Below, piece by piece: positions 56,401 to 64,000 of a stretch of DNA of 64,000 nucleotides (the first letter of the stretch is position 1; every line of letters starts with the position of its first letter). Source of the stretch: Ignelater luminosus (taxonomy: Eukaryota; Arthropoda; Insecta; Coleoptera; Elateridae). The notes under the pieces are model-generated. The model saw only the letters and a program-made list of their open reading frames with translations. It was not told where the DNA came from and made no database searches. A program made the position numbers and the translations under genes. Location: NCBI GenBank assembly GCA_011009095.1, contig VTPC01000965.1, positions 1 to 64,000 on the forward strand, written 5' to 3'.

Positions 56401-57309
56401 GATCTTGTAATATCTATCGTTTTTTATTAGTCAGATTAAAGCTTGAATTCTTTAGAAATAATATTCAGACGTGAAGTCGTCTCTGTGTGCAGCTTGAAGT
56501 TTCGGTACGGAAAATCTATCAGGCGTTTTGGGCCAGTCGGACTTCTTGAACGGTTTAATCCGCTCGGGTGTTTAAGTTCTTTGGGTGTCGACTGTATATG
56601 CATTACGGTCCTGGGACTATTACCTTTGTGAGAAAAAAGATTCTCAAGATGCTTTATAAAAGGGGCAAAAATTAAACTCATTTGCGCTTTTTCACGACAA
56701 ACCTTGACATAATCTTGATAAACTTCTCTTTGCATGAAAAATACAACTCGAAATTACCAATCAATGCCAAAAAATGCTATAATCTTGAAAGTTCTACATA
56801 GACTGAAGAACCTGAAACACCTCAGAACAGACACAAACACAATTTAACTTTCAGCTACAAAAGCACATAAAGGACAGTTGTAGCAATACCTGCTCTGTCA
56901 GACTGCTTTGAGCAGGAAGATATACCTTGCTTAATTCACTATTCTTACATTTCCACAATTTTTAAAAATTTTGCAGTACTAATTCGGTCAAGCTTGATAT
57001 TAATTTGTTCATTAACATTCAGCTGATACAAGTAATTGAAAAATGGTAACCGCATGACGAATACAAATACACGTAACATTCTCAAAACAAGCTTTTTAGT
57101 AACTTTGTATTATTATATTACATACATTATGTTTTATAAGACTAAAGTGGCTTTCAGCCGTCCTGTTTTTACTTTTCTAAATAATATCCTAGAAGAGCTC
57201 GTTCCGATTACAAAGGAGCTTCATATCTCATTAACGTCACGGTTGACTTACTATAAAATTGAATTTAAACATGAACGGGAAGACTACAAAAAGATGGTGA
57301 GCCTGAATT

Positions 57310-57612
57310 GATGCCAATTGGAGCCTGTAGCACTTCTTGGCCCTGTCGGGTCATACTTCTCGGCCTTTTGGGTTTCTCAAGACTGCGGATCTTTTGGATT
57401 TCTCGGCTCTTTGGATCTCCTCGGTATATCGGACCGTTTGGATCTCTTGGGCCTGCTGGGCCTTTTGGACTTTTCAGCACTTCGGGCTTTTCTGTCAGGC
57501 CGATCAACAAGTTACCGGGTTGTTTTCGGGACGCGTCAAGTTTGTCTTTAGTTGGGTCAGCCCGGGCTAGGCCTGGAAATTTCGGTCCATGCAGAGCTCT
57601 AGTACACATACA
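57310..57612 (+). repeat. Dispersed repeat with 9-bp periodicity, plus copy A
   Basis: About 20 degenerate 9-mers (GGNCYNTYG type) from 57320 to 57500, then a conserved tail: GATCAACAAGTTACCGGG (57511), GTCAAGTTT (57535) and TGGAAATTTCGGTCCATGCAG..CTCTAG (57574-57602). The tail matches 60.06-60.17 kb and the reverse complement of 35.14-35.26 kb. All three frames look glycine/leucine/proline-rich simply because 9 bp is three codons. A short related piece lies at about 56520-56580. Confidence 0.75.
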
Positions 57613-57639
57613 TAAAATTAAGATTAAAGTAGAAGTTTA

Positions 57640-57890
57640 ATACGCAAGCTTTAAAATGAAGATTTGCAATTTAAATAACATCAAAAGTTGTATCATCTTC
57701 ACAGTGTTCTCGTATTTGCCAATATCTATTAATTCAGAAGGATCATTGAAGAATTCTTTAACTTACTTAGCAAGTTAGAGGCCCGCGTGTCTTAACCTTC
57801 AAGATTTACAAATGTGATTGAATTAGCTTTTTGGCAAGAAAACTGTTATAGGTAGTGAAGAGAATCCTGTTTACTGTGTGAAATGGTTTT
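57640..57890. other. No recognisable gene
   Basis: AT-rich spacer. Confidence 0.4.
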
Positions 57891-57899
57891 CTCAAACAA

Positions 57900-58360
57900 C
57901 ACTTATACATTTACCCCACCGCTGTACTACCTTTTCTATTTAGCTTTTTTGTTTCAGCCATGTTTTTACATGTTCAAACTTTTTTCCATGTAGTGCCTCC
58001 TTGAGCGGGCCAAACAAAAAAAATCTGAAGCGGCAAGATCGAGACTATAAGGCGGAAATTTGTCACTTTCGCCTCATTACGTTGATTGAGCTCCCTGCAT
58101 ACACGACGTCTGATTTCTTTGTGCGCATTTGTAAGCTGCTTAGGAACCGATCTTGAGCACATCCTACGGTAATTTGATTTGTTATGGATAATAGAATGAC
58201 CTATCCTGACACTGGTTTTGTGTTTTTTAGCAATGATTTCAACTGTAGTTTGCCTAGCTCCTTGAATAAGTGCTTCAGTGCGAGATTTCAGTGCTGAGTA
58301 TCAAACTTCTACCCAACGTCCTGAACGGTGCCCATCAACAACACTTGTTCGGCCGCATTT
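57900..58360 (-). pseudogene. Decayed, internally deleted mariner-type transposase
   Basis: The minus-strand readings, high to low, are ALIQGARQTTVEIIAKKHK, VRIGHSIIHNKSNYRRMCSRSVPKQLTNAHKEIRRRVCREL (the N-terminal helix-turn-helix and the R.VP..LT..HK..R segment), then directly YSLDLAASDFF (third catalytic Asp region, usual YSPDLAPSDFHLF) and a RRHYMEKSLN-type piece. The stretch with the first two catalytic Asp residues is missing. The type differs from the Mos1-like copy at 2.2 kb. No terminal repeats were identified. Confidence 0.75.
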
Positions 58361-58369
58361 AAAATGGCC

Positions 58370-59280
58370 AAGGTTTCACACCTTCTGAAAACAAAACTCT
58401 TATCACCGAACGCTATTCTTCTGAAGTGCATTTTTCGAGAGGCTTGCCATAATGAAATGACGTGCAGAATTTTTGTAAACAAACTCTTATTTCTACACTT
58501 GTTTACTGATGACAAGCTTGTAAGTTTACCTTAAATAACTTTTTCACCACAGTCTTTTTCCTCTTTAGATACTGAATGACCAGTATACTTATCCAAAGTT
58601 TGCAACTATGTACACAGATATTATTTATTCTTCAGAACTGTTTTCTGGAATATTTCATATCCAGAATGGTCAACAACCAGTTCTAAAAATAAAAAGGCTT
58701 TGAATACTTTATTCTTATAAAGGGAGTTCGCGCAAACGCGCAGTGTTTAGCGTGTTGAAACAGTAATTAATGTTTAAAAATGTTTAATTTTAAATATGGA
58801 TAACTAGCAATAGATAAAATTGTCTAAAAGATAGTCTAATTTTTTTAATACGAAAAAAAGTGACAGACACATGCCTCACCTTTTACTCACAATTCTCTTT
58901 GTGATCGGAAGTATTGCGTTCCAAATTTTTAAGTGATTGTTCTCCTACTAAGTCGCAAAACATTGTATATGTCAAAGACCTCTTTTCAGGAATCTCTTGA
59001 TTTTGATCAAGTACGTTGGTTTCATAGTTAGGTACACATTGAGTTTCATTTTCATCAAGCATTTGGAATAATCAATATTGTTAGGGTTTCAAGGATAGAT
59101 ACCACATGCCTTGAATCCATTGGCAACAACATCGGGCTTTAAATGAGAAATTGCATCCTCTAAACTTGGAGCAAAGTGTTGTTTCCCAAGTTGACAGTGA
59201 AGACACTGAAGATCCCGGATCCGGTTCTTAAATCGGGGTTTTAGGTGGGTTTGGGTCGAGCCGACCCGGGTTTCAGTTTA
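58370..59280. other. No recognisable gene
   Basis: Frames of 68 codons overlap on both strands at 58309-58534 without motifs. Otherwise AT-rich. Confidence 0.35.
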
Positions 59281-59289
59281 AAGATTTAT

Positions 59290-60175
59290 CGAGCTTTTCG
59301 AGCTTACGTCTAATCGTTCGGTCTTGTCGGACCTATTGGAGTCTGTAGAACTTCGTAGCCCTATCGGGCCATACTTTTCGACCTTTTGGGCTTCTCTGGT
59401 CTGTTGGACTCTTTGCGCTTCTCGGGCCTGTCGAACCGTTCAGGCTGTAAGGCCTATCGGACCTGTTGGACTTTTTGGCCCTTCGGGTCTCTTCGGTCTA
59501 TCGAACCGTTTGTATCTCTCTGACCTGTCGGATCTTTTGGACTTCTAGGCTCTTTGGAACTCTTGGGCCTGTCAGGACGATCAAGAAGTTACCGGGTTTT
59601 GTCTTCAGTCGGATCGGGCCGAGCTTCATTTTAAAGATTTATGGGCTTAACGAGCCAAGGATAGGTCAATCCTGTCGGGCCGTTCGGGTCTGTTGTACTT
59701 ATCAGACCCAGATCTTTTTCGCACTAAGTCGGATGGGCTATCTTTCTACTGCATCGGATTGTCGTATCAGCCGAATAAGCATTATTTTCATACTGCACCA
59801 AAGAGGAAGAATCTCGTACTACACCAGATCGAAAACTTTTCCTTACTGAGTCAAACGAGCGTTGTCTTCGTACGGACTGAGGTAGACATTATTTTGTATA
59901 CTGAACTGCTTTTGCGCGGCCTTGCCCAAAGCTCGGATTTAGATCAGGCTTAGGGACTCAGTTTCAGAAGGTACTCTAACCTGTTATGGGTCTTCTAAGG
60001 CCTGCCGAATTGTTCAGGAGTCAAAGACCTGTAAGGCTTCTCGGCCCTGTCGGGTTTTCCAGGCTTTTCCAGTCGATCAAAGAGTTACCGGGTTTTTTTG
60101 GGCCATGTCAAGTTTACTCCAAGTCTTGCCGGACTGGGTCGGTCTTGGAAATTTTGTCCCATGCAGGGCTTTAGC
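59290..60175 (+). repeat. Dispersed repeat with 9-bp periodicity, plus copy B (two units)
   Basis: The first unit has 9-mers at 59310-59575 and a GATCAAGAAGTTACCGGG tail block (59580). A less periodic middle (59640-59930) follows with blocks also seen in reverse at 35.5-35.7 kb (CATACTGCACC, CTGAGTCAAACGAG, TTCGTACGGA). A second short 9-mer run (about 59990-60060) follows, then the conserved end GATCAAAGAGTTACCGGG..TGGAAATTTTGTCCCATGCAG.GCTTTAG (60077-60174). The layout suggests one full-length unit plus a partial one. Confidence 0.75.
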
Positions 60176-60179
60176 CTGA

Positions 60180-63100
60180 ATGAATCTAACTGTTGCCCAC
60201 GTGCTACAGCCTTGGCCAGAAAACTAATTCGCAACTTTCACGGTCTCAAATAGGAGAGTGCTGAATTCCAGGGCTTTCTTGTTTTGAGAGGCTGCCGGTC
60301 TTTGTAGATCTGACGTCATATCGCCCTGTTTATCAAGTAAATAACGCCCGCCAGATCAGATAACTTGAATCTTTTGCTTAATGAAGTACACGTTTTAGAT
60401 CTTTAAACATTCTCTGCATGAAGTTAGGAAGAAACTATCTTGTCATAGGTAAAAATGCAAAAAAGTCTAATAGTTAATTTTGTGAATTGTACAATGCCTT
60501 CAGCGATCTAGTATGGTATTGGAATCTGAGTTTCTTGTACTCTGAAACTCATGTCCTCTAATGCTATGGATTTTAAAATTACAGCTGTTAAGAGAAAAGC
60601 CAAGATCGATGTCTATATTTGGAATTTCTAAACTTGAAAGTTGCTTTTCTAGTGATGTCATTTATTAATTTTTAAAGAATCAAGTTCGTGCAACAAGATT
60701 TTTCAAAATGCTTCAAGATTGAAAATGATTCTCTTCAGAATTCGTAAAGCGTTTTTTAGGTGGTGTGTGCAAAGTGTTGCCTCAGAATTCTTATTATGAG
60801 GCAACTAAAAATCATTCCATCGGGTTCTTCATTAGGAAACTCGGATAATGAGCCATTTTGGCTGCAATCTTGAAGATTTCAAAATAATATTTTTCCATCG
60901 GTTTTTAAACGTTGTAATTTCGAGTACAATGAGAAATTAGCGTTCTCAGATCCTTGATATCTGTTTTACCGAATTGTGGAAAACTTGTTAAGTATAAGGT
61001 TGCATTTAGATGTTACTGAATAAGACTTTGGGCAAAATGTTATGACTTCCAAGGCATAATTCATAGTATTTGACAACGAAGAGGTTTCTATCAAAGATTT
61101 TTTCGGTCTTTTATTTGTGTTAACTGTAACATATGACAATTAGTAGTCTTCGAGTCCGAAATTTAGAAAACAATAGTGTGGTACAATTTTCACCTACATG
61201 GTTGCAAATATTTTTCAATTAGACACAACAGTAATTAAAAGCAATAACTGCTGTATTTGTTTAAAAATCTTTCTATCAGTCCGCAGCACTTTTCCTGTGC
61301 AGTACTACCATAGTATACAGATAACTGAAGGAGCAACAGCCTGTCACAGGCAGTAATACAAATTCCATAGTTCTAAGTAACACTACATGCATAATAAGAA
61401 CACGTTGTTTCGTTAGCAAATATAGGATTTTCCAACTATTGAAGGGAAACCACTCAGAAACTGCAGTCTTGGTCTGTGATTTCCTGTATTTATAAACAAA
61501 ATCTTTGACTTCGGTTTATAACCAATTAATTTATCTTTGTACTATAAAATGCGTTACGAAGTCTCAACCATGGTCGTAAAAACCATGCAATTTGTGTATC
61601 ACACTATTTCTTGCCTATGGTAAATGAAAAACTAATTATACGTATTTGTCCTGTCATTTTAACACGCACTATAATTTTTGTCACGAATTCTGAATTAAAT
61701 TTTATTAAAATTCCCCATAAATGTATTGTAATAGGCTTTTGATTTAAAAACGTAGTAGTGGTAGGAGTAGAATTAGAATTGAATATCGAACCATATCATT
61801 TTGATCCAAATAAAAAAAGGAAAGAATTCAGAACATTATTAAATAAATAGAAATATCATCCTATATTAAACACACAAACTGAAAGTTGTATACCTTTCAT
61901 TCAAGTCAATATTAGTTGATCTTAAAATACTTTCAATTTAAGTAACTTTTAAACTAAATCAAATTTTACTTTCTTTATTGAAACTGACCTCGTATCAAGA
62001 ACACTTTTCACATCAATGTGTTTCTTCGAAAGTATGGGGAAAAAATTCTCTCAATATCAACTGCGTTCTCATTTTTAACATAAAAGTATAGCATCCAACG
62101 CACAATTTCCAATTTCTTAGAGTTATCATTAGGTATCTAGCAATGGTAATGATTATTATCGACGAAAATGGTTACGCGACATTTACTAAAGAAAGCTTTT
62201 CATACTACTAATTTCTCTTCCGTTTTAAAAGAGACCGATATTGTTTTTGTGGTCATTCGATTTATAAAGTAGCAATCAAAAGTTTGTCTCGATTTGTTTT
62301 GCAAATTACACCTGCGATTTCTATTATTTAGATATTCTGAAGTAAGTGAATTTTGCACGCATGCCTCGAAGCGCTTTCTGCATTAATGCACGACCACAGT
62401 TTTGTCGGTTGATTGCACGTTTATAGTATGTTTTTGTTAAAAAGTATCCAACTGCATTATTCAAGATTTAACTAGACAAATTTGGGTCGTCGAACTGATT
62501 ACTTAACACAGACGCAAATCGAGGTTATTTATACAATTTCGAATAGAAGGTGCGTTTCACATATGCACGCATTAATCTATTTAAAAACTAGGCGCACTTT
62601 TTATGCTTGTTTTTATTTTTATTTACAAAATCTATCTCCTTAACTAACTATCGAAATACATGACACGACATTCACCTTCGATGCTACGGGAATTAGAGCA
62701 AAACAAAGCACTAGTTAAAATCGTGTTTGTTTCTGATCGTACGTGATTTTATTAACTCCGGAGTAATATACATGGGATCTATCTCATGACAGGATGCATA
62801 ATAGAAAGATTAACTTTAATAGTAGGATCTAACAGTATCTGAAGCTGGGTTGGGCGTACTACATTGTGATTTCAGTGAGACGATTTAAAATATTTTATGA
62901 GCACAGTTTTAATTTTAATAATTCGGTACATAAATTATTAAATTATCTCACATGTGAAACAAACTAACTTTACATCGTGGTAAAAATATTAAAACTATAA
63001 AAGTGTCTGGCAAAATTAACAACGAATCGATATGTAAATACAGAGATTTACATTTCAGCCAGGACCTGGGCTGGGATCTGATCACTTTAGTCATCCATTG

Positions 63101-63560
63101 GTACTTTTCTATTTTATCTGAAATTAACGATTTTCTCTTTCTGTATTTACAAACTTCTAAACAAGTAAAGTAAGGCTTTCTTTAGAACTTGCTTTTAAAA
63201 TTCTACTTTTTATCTTTGAACATTATAGAAAAATCAAAACATCTAACGAAAAGCCATACCTCCATGTCTTTAGAATTTCATTATTTCCACAAATAACAAT
63301 AACCCTTCAGGGTTTATAAAAGCTATTGATGCTTTGACATTTTATTTCTATTTGCTTTTATCTGGATGTTATTTGTGAAAGATATTGGAAATTATTTTCT
63401 ACTTTTAGTTCCATAAGTATAAGTACGACTCCACACTTATATTACAATATTGAAATCTCTTTTACAAAAGTAGTAAAGTTAGATGACCAAGTACGGAGTT
63501 CACCTTGAACATCGATTCCTCCCAAAAACAAAATAATAAATAAAACGAGAATCAGGAACT
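60180..63560. other. AT-rich intergenic DNA, no gene recognised
   Basis: No open frame with a motif. It forms the upstream region of the peptide gene at 63.6 kb. Confidence 0.45.
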
Positions 63561-63570
63561 GTTTACTATT

Positions 63571-63578
63571 TATAAAAG
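63571..63578 (+). promoter_or_regulatory. TATA box of the small peptide gene
   Basis: TATAAAAG preceded by TATT. The start of transcription would fall near 63600, giving a 5' leader of about 65 bases before the ATG at 63666. Confidence 0.65.
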
Positions 63579-63665
63579 TTGTCTCGGAGCAAACAACAAA
63601 CAACGACAACTATCTAGAAGCTTACCATCATTCTATTTGATTCCTAATTAGTTATTAGTGTCACC

Positions 63666-63869
63666 ATGATGCGTGCGTTAGTTGTAATTACAGCAGTCGC
63701 GGTTTGTGTTACCATGGTAATAACAACAGTTATATCAGGCTTAATGTAAGTTCATTGTTTGAAAATCTTTAGTTAATACCTCTTTCACACCTTGTAATTG
63801 CTAATAATTTGTTTCTTCTACAGACCTCCGTATCTCATTAAATCTCTTCCACCGCCAGCATTTGGCTAG
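63666..63869 (+). CDS. Two-exon gene for a 41-residue secreted, proline-rich peptide precursor
   Basis: Exon 1 is 63666-63745 and exon 2 is 63824-63869; the coding parts are 80 and 46 bp. Intron 63746-63823 (78 bp) starts GTAAGT, has a CTAATAA branch-like site (63801-63807) and ends TTCTTCTACAG. Joining gives an open frame of 41 codons, stop TAG. The first Met (context TCACC-ATG) is chosen; a second Met follows at once. Residues 1-25 are a hydrophobic signal peptide (MMRALVVITAVAVCVTMVIT then TVISG). The remainder, GLIPPYLIKSLPPPAFG, is rich in proline, has one Lys and ends in Gly, a possible amidation donor. There is no cysteine in the mature part and no dibasic site. If the intron is retained, translation stops after 27 residues. 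Role unknown; a secreted gland, immune or signalling peptide is inference. Confidence 0.65.
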
Positions 63870-63938
63870 TTAAGTACGTGATTACATGAAGAAGAATTTC
63901 ATGTGTTGTCTTATCATTCTTTATGTTGATTATTTGGA

Positions 63939-63951
63939 AATAAATAATAAA
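63939..63951 (+). terminator. Polyadenylation signals of the peptide gene
   Basis: Two AATAAA hexamers (63939-63944 and 63946-63951) lie 70-80 bases after the stop codon, giving a short 3' UTR inside the window. Confidence 0.65.
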
Positions 63952-64000
63952 ATGTATTTTAAGAGTATTATTAAAAACTTTAGACACTATCTCCACTAGA

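Noticed and set aside
57308..57640. 110-codon frame resembling a collagen-like Gly/Pro/Leu-rich protein
   Set aside because: It is the translation of a degenerate 9-bp tandem repeat; all frames look alike, and the same DNA recurs at 35 and 59-60 kb.
59324..59849. Overlapping Gly/Leu/Pro-rich frames suggesting a structural protein
   Set aside because: Same 9-bp repeat effect; no start context, introns or conserved domain.
1..64000. CRISPR arrays, bacterial operons, phage modules
   Set aside because: No regularly spaced direct repeats, no ribosome-binding-site/ORF trains; all coding evidence is eukaryotic transposons or a spliced gene.

Overview
The window looks like nuclear DNA of an insect. 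It is AT-rich, it carries a mauritiana-subfamily mariner and many arthropod-type retrotransposons, and its one convincing host gene has a TATA box, a short intron with a CTAAT-type branch site and an AATAAA signal. A beetle or other TE-rich insect is plausible, but no host gene here fixes the order. There are no rRNA genes, no intact tRNA genes, no CRISPR arrays and no bacterial operons. Almost all recognisable coding sequence is broken transposable-element sequence.

Layout. At 0-5.2 kb there is a fragment of an LTR-retrotransposon 3' region, a reversed Ty3/gypsy gag with its zinc knuckle, and a minus-strand RTE-like non-LTR element split by a 1,285-bp mariner (2163-3447). The mariner has 27-bp perfect inner repeats and a TA duplication. 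Removing it and one TA rejoins the RTE reading frame just upstream of the YVDD motif. At 5.2-14.4 kb AT-rich DNA surrounds one copy of a 1.3-kb dispersed repeat and a reversed gypsy gag-protease. At 14.4-21.4 kb there is a reversed pogo-type transposase with a perfect inverted repeat just beyond its 3' end, then a reversed gypsy element with gag, knuckle, protease, RT (YLDD) and integrase pieces.

At 21.4-25.4 kb nothing is recognisable apart from a weak TATA-plus-short-ORF candidate. From 25.5 to 32.5 kb four or five non-LTR remnants lie in both orientations (RTE-like, an ORF1-like coiled coil, jockey-like). At 34.6-42 kb there is a further repeat-borne protein remnant, a repeat with 9-bp periodicity, an LTR-element 3' region related to the window start, and a reversed Ty1/copia element. 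The copia gag carries a 145-bp, hairpin-rich insertion flanked by a perfect 7-bp duplication. A gypsy integrase remnant follows.

At 43-50.7 kb there is a tRNA-Lys-like SINE head, a possible Inr/DPE promoter with a noncoding first exon, and two diverged copies of a ~1.2-kb LTR-like repeat, the second followed by gypsy RNase H/integrase sequence. At 51-60 kb lie the second copy of the 1.3-kb repeat, a small GC-richer island open on both strands, a decayed mariner and two more arrays of the 9-bp-period repeat. At 63.57-63.95 kb there is a compact two-exon gene for a 41-residue secreted-peptide precursor with a proline-rich mature part and a C-terminal glycine that could be amidated. It is the only apparently intact host gene and the best candidate for something undescribed. 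All assignments come from reading the sequence by eye; no database search was run.
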